The notes beneath the pieces are model-generated. The model had not been told where the DNA came from. It saw only the letters and a list, made by a program, of their open reading frames with translations, and ran no database searches. A program made the position numbers and the translations under genes. Shown here in pieces: positions 30,098-38,611 of a stretch of 44,250 bases of DNA. Origin of the DNA: Rikenellaceae bacterium (GTDB lineage: Bacteria; Bacteroidota; Bacteroidia; Bacteroidales; UBA932); the NCBI GenBank assembly GCA_900771335.1, contig CAAGNP010000029.1, forward strand, positions 1-44,250, given 5' to 3'. Within the stretch, counting starts at the first letter, position 1, and each line of letters opens with the position of its first letter.

Positions 30098-31558
30098 TTA
30101 AGGTTGGAGTACATGTGGCTCGTCATGTTCTGGTGCAGAGACCAGAAGGAGCTTGTCCCCTACAAGTATCTCTGCATCACCATTTGGGATAATGTACCGC
30201 TCTTCGCGCTTGATCATTATGACCAGGATCCCTTTAGGCAGCTGCATGTCCATAAGTCTGTGGCCATTTACCAGCATGTTTTCGGTAATCTCCACGTCCC
30301 ATAACTTTGAGTCTATTTCTTCGGGGAATACGATGCCGAAATCGTTACCCACTTTCTCCATCTCCTGATCAAGATCAAGTTTTTTGGCCATGAAAGGGAT
30401 GGTAGTGCCCTGCACAATGAGTGAGACGATGGTGATAAAGAAAACTATGTTGAATATAACGTGTGAATTGGGCACATCGGATATAACAGGGTATGTGGCA
30501 AACAGGATGGGAACTGCGCCGCGGAGACCTACCCACGATATGAACATTTTGGATTTGAAATCAACGTTCTTGAATGGGAGCAGACTTAACAATACGGTAA
30601 GCGGTCTTGAAAATACTATCATGAAGATAGCTACCAATATGGCGAAAGGCGCTATAGTGATAAGTTCGCGAGGGTTCACAAGCAGACCCAGCACGAGGAA
30701 CATTATAATCTGGAACAGCCATGTAAGACCATCAAGAAATGTGGTAGTCTCCAATTTCTTTACCAGTGGATGGTTTCCCACTACCATACCGGCAATATAC
30801 ACTGCCAGATATCCGTTGCCGTTAAGGAAGTATGTGGCAGGATATGTTATGAATATCAGACACAATACCAGGATAGGGTAGAGAGATGTGTTATGAAGGT
30901 TGATCTTGTTTATGACAAAAACACCCAGTTTTCCGAACAGGTATCCGAAAAGTGCACCGACAAGGAGCTGGATAATGAAATTTGCCACCAATGACCAGGA
31001 TAGGCCATCTCCGGATGTGACTGCCCCTATCATAGTGATGGTCATGATATATGCAACCGGGTCATTACTACCGCTTTCGAGCTCAAGCATGGGTCTGAGG
31101 TTGTTTTTCAGGCCAATGTTCTGTCCTCTGAGGATGCTGAATACAGATGCGGAGTCTGTTGATGCAGCTGTAGATGCGATCAGGATAGATACGGGTAGCG
31201 AGAATGTAATGGATATTATCGCTGACTTGGAGAGGACGAATATGAACAGACCGGTAATGATGGCTGTCAGGACTACACCCAATGTGGATAGGACCATACC
31301 GGGAAGTATGACGGGTTTAATGTCTGAAAACTTGGTATCCATACCTCCGGAGAAGAGGATAATGCTCATCGCCACGATGCCGATCGCCTGGGCATATTTG
31401 ACATTGCTGAATTCTATCCCTACGCCATCCGAGCCAAATACCATACCTACGATAAGGAACAGCAGGAGGGTGGGGACACCAAACTTGAAACTGAGCTTGC
31501 TTACAAATATGCTGACTACTAACAGGAGTGAACCTATTAATAAAAAACCTTCTGTCAT
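30098..31558 (-). CDS. nhaP2: Potassium/proton antiporter, CPA1 (NhaP2/CvrA) type
   Basis: A 486-residue protein: about 12 TM helices over residues 1-390, then a cytoplasmic TrkA-C/RCK_C domain (LPKGILVIMIKREERYIIPN, then GDKLLLVSAP). The CPA signature aspartates lie in ASTDSASVFSILRG and LELESGSNDPVAY, matching the NhaP2/CvrA group that exports K+ for protons. The shape differs from KefB/C, which end in a TrkA-N domain. It is the first gene of a minus-strand operon with the genes at 29531 and 28561. Confidence 0.86.
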   Translation of the reverse strand: MTEGFLLIGSLLLVVSIFVSKLSFKFGVPTLLLFLIVGMVFGSDGVGIEFSNVKYAQAIGIVAMSIILFSGGMDTKFSDIKPVILPGMVLSTLGVVLTAIITGLFIFVLSKSAIISITFSLPVSILIASTAASTDSASVFSILRGQNIGLKNNLRPMLELESGSNDPVAYIMTITMIGAVTSGDGLSWSLVANFIIQLLVGALFGYLFGKLGVFVINKINLHNTSLYPILVLCLIFITYPATYFLNGNGYLAVYIAGMVVGNHPLVKKLETTTFLDGLTWLFQIIMFLVLGLLVNPRELITIAPFAILVAIFMIVFSRPLTVLLSLLPFKNVDFKSKMFISWVGLRGAVPILFATYPVISDVPNSHVIFNIVFFITIVSLIVQGTTIPFMAKKLDLDQEMEKVGNDFGIVFPEEIDSKLWDVEITENMLVNGHRLMDMQLPKGILVIMIKREERYIIPNGDAEILVGDKLLLVSAPEHDEPHVLQP

Positions 31559-31584
31559 AATCTCTAAATTCTACTTTTACCTCC

Positions 31585-31592
31585 CAAAGGTA
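31585..31592 (-). promoter_or_regulatory. -7 box of the antiporter operon
   Basis: Minus-strand TACCTTTG matches TAnnTTTG, 26 bases before the ATG at 31558. No clear -33. Confidence 0.5.
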
Positions 31593-31615
31593 ACATTATT
31601 TTTCCAATAAATTAT

Positions 31616-31623
31616 TAAATTTG
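31616..31623 (+). promoter_or_regulatory. -7 box of hydF-hydE
   Basis: TAAATTTG, an exact match, 20 bases before the ATG at 31644. It is divergent from the antiporter promoter and only 23 bases from it. Confidence 0.55.
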
Positions 31624-31643
31624 TACACGAACCAATCTGCAAA

Positions 31644-32873
31644 ATGTGTGCAAAAATGGGAATAATAAACATAGGAATTTTTGGTAGAAGAAATGTGGGC
31701 AAATCCTCACTGGTGAACCTCTTGACAGGTCAGGACTCATCTATTGTTTCAGATGTTCCGGGGACTACTACAGACCCTGTCAGAAAGAGGATTGAGCTCC
31801 CTCAAATAGGCAAATGCAATCTTATAGATACTGCGGGGGTGGACGATATCGGTGAGCTGGGACAGATGAGGGTGGATAAAACCCACGATGTGGTCAGACA
31901 GGTGGATGTGGCGCTTCTCCTTTTCAGCGGCAACATTTTCAGTTATGAGGAGGTCTCTCTCCTCAAACTCCTAAAAGAGGAGGATGTCCCCACAGTTGTT
32001 ATTCATAACCAGTCAGATATTGTCCCATTGGACCCATCTGTTGCCATGGATATCATGCAGCAATATGCAGTCGATGTGGTTGAATTCGCCTGCGCCAGGA
32101 TCGATGAGCAGATGCAGCGCGAAGAGGTGGATATGCTCCTTGCTTATCTTGAAAAGGCGGTAGCGCAGACCGCGCCATATAGGGAGAGGGCAATGTTTGA
32201 CGGAATTGTCCCTGTGAATCTGGGCAATGGGGAGCAATATAGAGTGCTGCTTGTCTGCCCGATAGACAGCGAAGCCCCTGCGGGGAGACTCATCCTGCCA
32301 CAGGTGATGGCCATAAGGGACCTTTTGGATAGAGGAGCTGTCCCTACGGTATTGCAGCCTGCTGCCCTCAAGCAATATCTTGCTGAGAACCCTAAGCCAC
32401 ACCTTGTTGTTACCGACAGTCAGGCATTCGGGGAGGTCTCGGAGATTGTACCGGAGGACATTCCATTGACAAGTTTCAGCGTCCTGTTGGCCCGCAGCAG
32501 AGGGTGCTATGCTGAATATCTTGAAGGTACCCCCAAAATATCAAACCTAAGGGATGGGGACCGTATCCTTATCCTCGAATCTTGCACACATCACTCTTCC
32601 TGCGAGGATATAGGGAGGGTGAAACTTCCTGCACTGTTCCGCAAGTTTACCGGCAAGCAGCTTGAATTTGATGTAGTGGCCGGGCTCGACAGGATAGGGA
32701 AGCCTCTCGGTTCTTACGCGCTGATAGCGCAATGTGGCGGTTGTATGATAACCTCCAAACAGTTGTACATGAGGCTCAAACCTGCTATAAAAATGGGGAT
32801 CCCCGTTACAAATTATGGCATGGCAATAGCATATATGAAAGGTGTAAAACTCTCTGCGGATGGGATTAGATAG
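31644..32873 (+). CDS. hydF: [FeFe]-hydrogenase maturation GTPase HydF
   Basis: A 409-residue scaffold protein that carries the 2Fe subcluster precursor and hands it to HydA. The GTPase domain has G1 GRRNVGKS at residues 14-21, G3 DTAG and G4 NQSD. The C-terminal cluster-binding domain has the HydF pattern C-x-H-x47-C-x2-C: Cys314, His316, Cys364 and Cys367. The first ATG (31644) is used; a second, at 31656, is also possible. The gene overlaps hydE by 14 bases. HydG and the hydrogenase itself are not in this window. Confidence 0.96.
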   Translation: MCAKMGIINIGIFGRRNVGKSSLVNLLTGQDSSIVSDVPGTTTDPVRKRIELPQIGKCNLIDTAGVDDIGELGQMRVDKTHDVVRQVDVALLLFSGNIFSYEEVSLLKLLKEEDVPTVVIHNQSDIVPLDPSVAMDIMQQYAVDVVEFACARIDEQMQREEVDMLLAYLEKAVAQTAPYRERAMFDGIVPVNLGNGEQYRVLLVCPIDSEAPAGRLILPQVMAIRDLLDRGAVPTVLQPAALKQYLAENPKPHLVVTDSQAFGEVSEIVPEDIPLTSFSVLLARSRGCYAEYLEGTPKISNLRDGDRILILESCTHHSSCEDIGRVKLPALFRKFTGKQLEFDVVAGLDRIGKPLGSYALIAQCGGCMITSKQLYMRLKPAIKMGIPVTNYGMAIAYMKGVKLSADGIR

Positions 32874-33912
32874 GGGAGAAATAAAGGGTTATCTTATACA
32901 GAAGGATCCAGATGTGGTCAAGGCGCTTATTGACTCCGCCTACCGTACAAAATTGGAGACGGTAGGGGATAAAGTCTATCTGCGCGGACTTGTCGAGATA
33001 TCCAATATCTGCAGAAAAAACTGTCTCTATTGTGGTATCCGTTCGGGCAATCCCGCAGTCTCCCGTTATGAACTTTCGGATGAAGATGTCATCGGGGCTG
33101 CAAAATTTGCCCTTGAAACCGGTTATGGTTCTCTGGTCATCCAGGGTGGGGAGAGGCATGACAAGGAGTTTGTGGCGAAGATTTCCCGACTTGTGTCAAA
33201 GATCAAATCGCTCTCAGGGCAATACCCCTTAGGAATCACCCTCTCTTTAGGTGAGCAGCCCCGTGAGGTGTACCGGGAGTGGTTTCAGGCAGGGGCCCAC
33301 AGATATTTGCTGAGGATAGAGAGCTCAAATGAGCAATTGTATTCGAGGATTCACCCATCGGATGGCAATCATAGCTACAAATCGAGAATGGATGCCCTGA
33401 TGGACCTCAAAGGGGAAGGGTATCAGGTGGGGACAGGTGTAATGATAGGTCTTCCGTTCCAGACTGTGGATGACTTGGCAAATGACCTCCTCTTTTTCAA
33501 GGAGTTTGATATAGACATGTGTGGAATGGGGCCATATATAGAACATTCGCAAACCCCTCTTTGGAGTTATCGTGATGAACTTCTCCCACCTGAAAGGAGA
33601 CTTGACCTCTCCATTAGGATGGTGGCGCTATTGAGACTCCTGATGCCGGATATAAATATTGCGGCCACCACTGCGATGCAGACACTCCATCCTGAGGGGA
33701 GGGAGATGGCCATTATGGCAGGTGCAAATGTAATCATGCCCAATATGACGATTCAGAGTGTACGCAGTGAGTATGCCATATATGAAAACAAGCCTGGGAT
33801 CGAGGACGATGCAGCCATCTCCAAGTCCAAGCTTGAGTCATTTTTAGGAGAAAAAAATATCCCCATCGGATGGAACCAATGGGGAGACTCTATAAGGTTT
33901 AGAAATCGATAG
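32860..33912 (+). CDS. hydE: [FeFe]-hydrogenase maturation radical-SAM protein HydE
   Basis: A 350-residue radical-SAM TIM-barrel enzyme. The cluster motif CRKNCLYC (Cys51, Cys55, Cys58) follows GLVEISNI, as in HydE and unlike HydG with its CxxxCxxC tail domain. Further HydE-like segments are GYGSLVIQGGER, RYLLRIESSNEQLYS, GTGVMIGLPFQT and CGMGPYIEHSQTPL. It helps build the dithiomethylamine-bridged 2Fe cluster. The start overlaps hydF, so translation is coupled. The 3' end overlaps the convergent gene at 33899 by 14 bases. Confidence 0.96.
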   Translation: MGLDRGEIKGYLIQKDPDVVKALIDSAYRTKLETVGDKVYLRGLVEISNICRKNCLYCGIRSGNPAVSRYELSDEDVIGAAKFALETGYGSLVIQGGERHDKEFVAKISRLVSKIKSLSGQYPLGITLSLGEQPREVYREWFQAGAHRYLLRIESSNEQLYSRIHPSDGNHSYKSRMDALMDLKGEGYQVGTGVMIGLPFQTVDDLANDLLFFKEFDIDMCGMGPYIEHSQTPLWSYRDELLPPERRLDLSIRMVALLRLLMPDINIAATTAMQTLHPEGREMAIMAGANVIMPNMTIQSVRSEYAIYENKPGIEDDAAISKSKLESFLGEKNIPIGWNQWGDSIRFRNR

Positions 33913-34375
33913 CGGTATTTGTTTTACCTTGATTTATCTCAAGTGCTATCTTTTTCATCTCCATCTCATTGAAGTAGTATAGGATGTTGTAGTTGTAGTA
34001 GTTCATCTTGCTTCTCTTGTCAAATCTGATTTCCCAATATGTATCGAGGGAGGCAGCTTCTGAGATGTTCTTGACATATGAAGAGTTCTCAACAGATTTT
34101 CTGATGGCAGCTTCATCCTTGTCACCTACAGTGGTTCTTAGCATGTATGCTACTGTAGTTTTGACAACGTTGTCACGCAACTGTGCAAATGCTCCGGCTT
34201 CAGCGTCTTGAAGTGATACATTTGACTCTTGTCTTACTTTGATGGCTTCATATTCATTTACATCTTTCTTAAGCCATATAGGGGCTTTTGGATCGCTGCT
34301 TTTAACCAACTTGCCTTGTGCGAATGAAGTGCCTGCTATAAGCACTGATAAAAGAATTACTACAATACGTTTCAT
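33899..34375 (-). CDS. Small exported protein, LPP20-like
   Basis: A 158-residue protein with signal peptide MKRIVVILLSVLIAGTSFAQ. The mature part has the IWLKKDVNEYEAIKVRQES and AEAGAFAQLRDNVVKTTVAYM segments and a final YNYNILYYFNEMEMKKIA strand-helix, recalling the LPP20 fold (a Pro-Trp segment followed by an Ala-rich helix). There is no lipobox. The longer frame adds seven residues, but the Met at 34375 gives the better signal peptide. The role is unknown. Convergent with hydE, 3' overlap of 14 bases. Confidence 0.7.
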   Translation of the reverse strand: MKRIVVILLSVLIAGTSFAQGKLVKSSDPKAPIWLKKDVNEYEAIKVRQESNVSLQDAEAGAFAQLRDNVVKTTVAYMLRTTVGDKDEAAIRKSVENSSYVKNISEAASLDTYWEIRFDKRSKMNYYNYNILYYFNEMEMKKIALEINQGKTNTAIDF

Positions 34376-34403
34376 ACTCAAAAATATTTTTTCCAAAGTT
34401 AAA

Positions 34404-34439
34404 TAAAAATAAGTGAACCAACAAGGAGTTGATTCACTT
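34404..34439 (-). terminator. Rho-independent terminator of ppdK
   Basis: On the minus strand AAGTGAATCAAC pairs with GTTGGTTCACTT (12 pairs, one G-U) around a five-base loop, followed by ATTTTTATTT. It lies 36 bases after the ppdK stop. Confidence 0.88.
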
Positions 34440-34474
34440 ACTTATTAATGCTTGATCACAAAATTTGTGACAGA

Positions 34475-37195
34475 CTATTTGTCGTATTTGATAGCTGCCT
34501 GAGCTGCTGCCAATCTTGCGATAGGAACGCGGAATGGAGAGCAAGACACGTAGTTCATGCCGATCAAATGGCAGAATTCTACTGATGCAGGGTCACCACC
34601 GTGCTCACCGCAAATACCTACTTTAAGGTTAGGATTGGTGCTGCGACCACCTTTCACACCGATCTCAATAAGATGACCTACTGAAGTCACATCCAAAGTC
34701 TGGAATGGATCGTTAGGGATAATCTTGTTGTTAAGGTAATCAGGCATGAATGAACCGATATCGTCACGAGAGAAACCGTAAGTCATCTGAGTCAAGTCGT
34801 TAGTACCGAATGAGAAGAACTGTGCAGTCTCAGCCATCTTGTCAGCAAGGATAGCAGCGCGAGGGATCTCGATCATAGTACCGTATAGGTAGTTAATCTT
34901 AACACCTTCTGCAGCCTCTACTTCAGCGTGAACTCTGTCAAGGATCTTCTTCTGGAAGTCAAGCTCGCTAACTGAGATAGTTACAGGGATCATAATCTCT
35001 GGACGTGGATCAAGACCCTCTTTGATGAGCTGTGCAGTAGCAGTGAAGATAGCTCTGAACTGCATTTCACTTACCTCAGGATAAGAGATACCAAGACGTA
35101 CACCACGGTGACCCATCATAGGGTTAACCTCGTGTAGGCTCTCACCACGTTTTTGAACTGCATCAACAGTGATACCAAGTTCTTCAGCAAGCTCTTTTTG
35201 TTTCTCTTCACCTTGTGGAACGAACTCATGCAAAGGTGGGTCAAGAAGACGGAAAGTAACTGATTTGCCGTCCATAACCTTCATAGTACCTTTGGTTACG
35301 TCGATTACGTAAGGCATAAGCTCATTAAGAGCCACTTTTCTCTCCTCAGTGTTCTTAGAAAGGATCATCTTGCGAAGTTTAGAAAGTGGAGCCTCTGAGT
35401 TAGCACCATAGAACATGTGCTCAATACGGAACAAACCGATACCTTCTGCACCGAAGTTGATAGCTTGTTGAGCGTCTTGAGGGTTCTCAGCGTTAGTTCT
35501 AACACCAAGTTTGCGATATTTGTCAACGATTTGCATGTACTCTACGAAACGAGGATTTTCAGATGCGTCCATAGTTTTTACAGCTACATCATAAACCCAA
35601 CCTTTAGAACCGTTTAGTGAGAATACATCACCTTCGTTGTATGTTTTGCCATTGATAACAAGAACTCTCTTCTCGTCTACAGTTTTAAGCTGAACTGCGT
35701 CGCAACCTACGATACAGCATTTACCCCAGCCACGAGCCACAAGAGCAGCGTGAGAGGTCATACCGCCACGAGCAGTCAATAGACCGTCTGCAGCTCTCAT
35801 ACCCTCTACGTCCTCAGGGTTAGTCTCTTCACGAACAAGGATAACTTTTTCACCTTTAGCAGCAGCCTCTACAGCATCTTCTGCAGTGAAAACGATTTTA
35901 CCTACTGCACCACCAGGACCAGCTGGAAGACCTTGTGCGATAACTTGTGCACCTTTCTCAGCTTTAGGGTCTAGGATAGGGTGAAGAAGCTCGTCAAGTT
36001 GGTTAGGAGCAACACGCATAACAGCGGTCTTCTCGTCGATAAGACCTTCGTGAAGCATATCCATAGCCATGTTCAAAGCAGCAAGACCTGTTCTCTTACC
36101 TACGCGGCATTGAAGCATCCAAAGTTTACCATCCTGGATAGTGAACTCGATATCTTGCATATCTTTGAAGTGTTTCTCAAGATTTTGTTGGATAGCGTCA
36201 AGCTCAGCATATACCTCAGGCATAGCTGTCTCAAGAGAAGCAAGATGTTTGTTGTGTTCGTTTTTGGTAGCCTCGTTAAGAGGGTTAGGAGTACGGATAC
36301 CAGCTACAACGTCCTCACCTTGAGCGTTGATTAGCCACTCACCGTAGAATTTGTTCTCACCGGTAGCAGGGTTACGAGAGAAAGCCACACCTGTAGCTGA
36401 GTTGTTACCCATGTTACCGAATACCATTGCTTGTACGTTTACAGCTGTACCCCAATCATCTGGAATGTTCTCGATACGGCGGTAAGCGATAGCTCTTCTA
36501 CCGTTCCATGATTTGAATACTGCGCCGATACCACCCCAAAGCTGTGCTTTAGCGTCATCTGGGAACTCTTGACCAAGAACCTCTTTTACGCGAACTTTGA
36601 AAGCTTCGCAAAGCTGGATAAGATCCTCTTCAGTAAGATCTGTATCAGATTTGTAACCTTTAGCCTCTTTAACATCGTGTAGCATACGGTCCAACTGAAC
36701 GCGGATACCTTGACCCTCTGCAGGCTCGATACCTTCAGATTTCTCCATAACCACGTCAGAGTACATCATGATAAGACGACGGTATGCATCGTATACGAAA
36801 CGAGGGTTTTGAGTCTTGGCGATCATACCAGGGATGGTAGCTGAGCAAAGACCGATATTAAGAACGGTTTCCATCATACCAGGCATAGAAGCTCTGGCAC
36901 CTGAACGGCAAGAAACCAATAGAGGATTATCTTTGTCACCATATTTCATGCCCATCATCTCCTCTGCGCGAGCAAGAGCGGCATTAACTTCTTGTTCCAA
37001 TTCAGCTGGATACTGACATCCAAGATCATAATATTCAGTACAGCATTCAGTTGTGATGGTAAAACCTGCAGGAACAGGAATTCCTAGAGTACACATTTCT
37101 GCTAGGTTGGCACCTTTACCACCTAGTAGATTTCTCATGGAACCTTGGCCTTCAGCCTCTTTTCCACCAAAGAAATAAACTCTTTTAGTTGACAT
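34475..37195 (-). CDS. ppdK: Pyruvate, phosphate dikinase
   Basis: A 906-residue enzyme interconverting pyruvate, ATP and phosphate with PEP, AMP and PPi. It has an N-terminal ATP-grasp domain (GGKGANLAEM, SCRSGARASMPGMMETVLNIG), the central phospho-His loop GGMTSHAALVARGWGKCCIVG with His at about residue 482, and the C-terminal TIM-barrel PEP/pyruvate domain (FFSFGTNDLTQMTYGFSRDD, GICGEHGGDPASV). Full family length. Strong codon bias shows high expression, fitting an anaerobe that uses PPi in glycolysis. Monocistronic, with its own promoter box and a terminator. Confidence 0.98.
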   Translation of the reverse strand: MSTKRVYFFGGKEAEGQGSMRNLLGGKGANLAEMCTLGIPVPAGFTITTECCTEYYDLGCQYPAELEQEVNAALARAEEMMGMKYGDKDNPLLVSCRSGARASMPGMMETVLNIGLCSATIPGMIAKTQNPRFVYDAYRRLIMMYSDVVMEKSEGIEPAEGQGIRVQLDRMLHDVKEAKGYKSDTDLTEEDLIQLCEAFKVRVKEVLGQEFPDDAKAQLWGGIGAVFKSWNGRRAIAYRRIENIPDDWGTAVNVQAMVFGNMGNNSATGVAFSRNPATGENKFYGEWLINAQGEDVVAGIRTPNPLNEATKNEHNKHLASLETAMPEVYAELDAIQQNLEKHFKDMQDIEFTIQDGKLWMLQCRVGKRTGLAALNMAMDMLHEGLIDEKTAVMRVAPNQLDELLHPILDPKAEKGAQVIAQGLPAGPGGAVGKIVFTAEDAVEAAAKGEKVILVREETNPEDVEGMRAADGLLTARGGMTSHAALVARGWGKCCIVGCDAVQLKTVDEKRVLVINGKTYNEGDVFSLNGSKGWVYDVAVKTMDASENPRFVEYMQIVDKYRKLGVRTNAENPQDAQQAINFGAEGIGLFRIEHMFYGANSEAPLSKLRKMILSKNTEERKVALNELMPYVIDVTKGTMKVMDGKSVTFRLLDPPLHEFVPQGEEKQKELAEELGITVDAVQKRGESLHEVNPMMGHRGVRLGISYPEVSEMQFRAIFTATAQLIKEGLDPRPEIMIPVTISVSELDFQKKILDRVHAEVEAAEGVKINYLYGTMIEIPRAAILADKMAETAQFFSFGTNDLTQMTYGFSRDDIGSFMPDYLNNKIIPNDPFQTLDVTSVGHLIEIGVKGGRSTNPNLKVGICGEHGGDPASVEFCHLIGMNYVSCSPFRVPIARLAAAQAAIKYDK

Positions 37196-37259
37196 AAGTG
37201 TTTAGTGTTAAATTTTTATTTTAATGTAAAATGTTGTTTCTCTTTTAGTTTTCGGGCGA

Positions 37260-37267
37260 CAAATATA
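37260..37267 (-). promoter_or_regulatory. -7 box of ppdK
   Basis: Minus-strand TATATTTG, an exact match, giving a leader of about 60 bases before the ATG at 37195. A TTG sits about 22 bases upstream, slightly long for the -33. Confidence 0.55.
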
Positions 37268-37276
37268 ATAAAAAAT

Positions 37277-38611
37277 TTAAAGCAATTTACAAGCGAGCTT
37301 AGAAAGTTCACTCCGCTCACCTTTAGCCATATTTATATGCTCGAAAACGGATTGTCCGAAGAACTTTTCCCCGAGAAGGCTCAAACCGTTGGAGTGGATG
37401 TCCAGGTATGGCTGGTCGATCTGGAAAATATCTCCGCAAAATATGATTTTTGTGTTGTCTCCTGCCCTTGAAATAATGGTTTTCATCTCATGTGGGGTGA
37501 GGTTCTGGGCCTCATCCACGATGAAGCAGACATTGTTGAGACTCCTTCCCCTGGCGTAGGCAAGTGGGGTGATGAGGAGTTTCTCCTCTTTAATCATCCT
37601 ATCGATTTCAGCAAGAAGCTCGGGCCTTCCGCCCAATGAATTTTTGATCAAATTCAGGTTGTCATACAGCGGTAGGAGGAATGGAGCCACTTTGTTTTCG
37701 ATATTGTCCGGGATAAGTACAATGTTTTTCTCAAGGAGCGGGATTATCGGTTTGGACAGGATAATCTGCTGATATTGCCCCCTTTGTGACAATGCTCCGG
37801 CAAGAGCGAGTAAAGTTTTGCCGGAACCGGCGGCACCGGTGATCGATATAAGTTTGATATCGGGGTTGAGAATCGCCTCCATCGCAAATGTCTGCTCTTC
37901 GTTGCGGGGGGTGATATTGAGGGCAGTCTCCTTCGTGATCCTGATGATAGCTTTCTTCTCGATGTCAAATCTTCCAAGGTGGAGAGAGTTGTCCTCTGCA
38001 TATATTCTGAAGAGCTGGTTGGGGAGAAGTTTGCGTTTGATGTTAAGGTTAACTGGGGCCAGTTGTCCCTCAGACTGGAACCTTTGGATAACTGCTCCCT
38101 TTACCTTGCGGATAGTGGTCACCTCTTTTTGGATCTTCTCTATTTTGGCCTCATCTATCCTGTCGGTCATATAATCCTGAACCACAAGACCCATTGCCCT
38201 AGCTTTGAGTCTCATGTTCATGTCTTTGGTGACGAGTGCCACCTTTCTTTCCGGGTATTTGTCCCTTAGCCACAGTGCTGTGGCGATGATTCTGTGGTCA
38301 GGAATATCCTCAGCCAGTGCATCGGCATACTCTTCAGAGAAAGGGTGACCCATCTCCACCTTTATCTTCCCTTTCCCCGGGCCTATGCTGACGCCCTGGT
38401 CGAAAAGTGAGTTGTTGGAGAGACGGTCTATCTCCCTGATGAAACTCCTTGCATTGAATGCAAGTGTGTCGTTCCCTTTTTTGAATTTGTCAAGCTCCTC
38501 GATTACAGTGATGGGAATATACAGGTCGTTCTCCTGAAAATTGTACATCGACCTGTAATCGTGGAGAATAATATTGGTGTCTAGAACGAAGATTTTTGGT
38601 TCTCTAACCAT
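37277..38611 (-). CDS. PhoH-family protein with N-terminal PIN domain
   Basis: A 444-residue PIN-PhoH (PhoH2/YlaK type) protein. The PIN nuclease domain occupies residues about 5-150, with acidic residues in FVLDTNIIL, VIEELDKFKKG and LVTKDMNMRLKA. The ATPase domain has Walker A GAAGSGKT at 259-266 and Walker B FIVDEAQNL. Such proteins are proposed RNA helicase-nucleases; physiological targets are unclear. The start must be the ATG at 38611, since the next Met would remove the first PIN aspartate. This makes the gene overlap the 3' end of purL by 31 bases, so the two are surely co-transcribed. Confidence 0.93.
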   Translation of the reverse strand: MVREPKIFVLDTNIILHDYRSMYNFQENDLYIPITVIEELDKFKKGNDTLAFNARSFIREIDRLSNNSLFDQGVSIGPGKGKIKVEMGHPFSEEYADALAEDIPDHRIIATALWLRDKYPERKVALVTKDMNMRLKARAMGLVVQDYMTDRIDEAKIEKIQKEVTTIRKVKGAVIQRFQSEGQLAPVNLNIKRKLLPNQLFRIYAEDNSLHLGRFDIEKKAIIRITKETALNITPRNEEQTFAMEAILNPDIKLISITGAAGSGKTLLALAGALSQRGQYQQIILSKPIIPLLEKNIVLIPDNIENKVAPFLLPLYDNLNLIKNSLGGRPELLAEIDRMIKEEKLLITPLAYARGRSLNNVCFIVDEAQNLTPHEMKTIISRAGDNTKIIFCGDIFQIDQPYLDIHSNGLSLLGEKFFGQSVFEHINMAKGERSELSKLACKLL

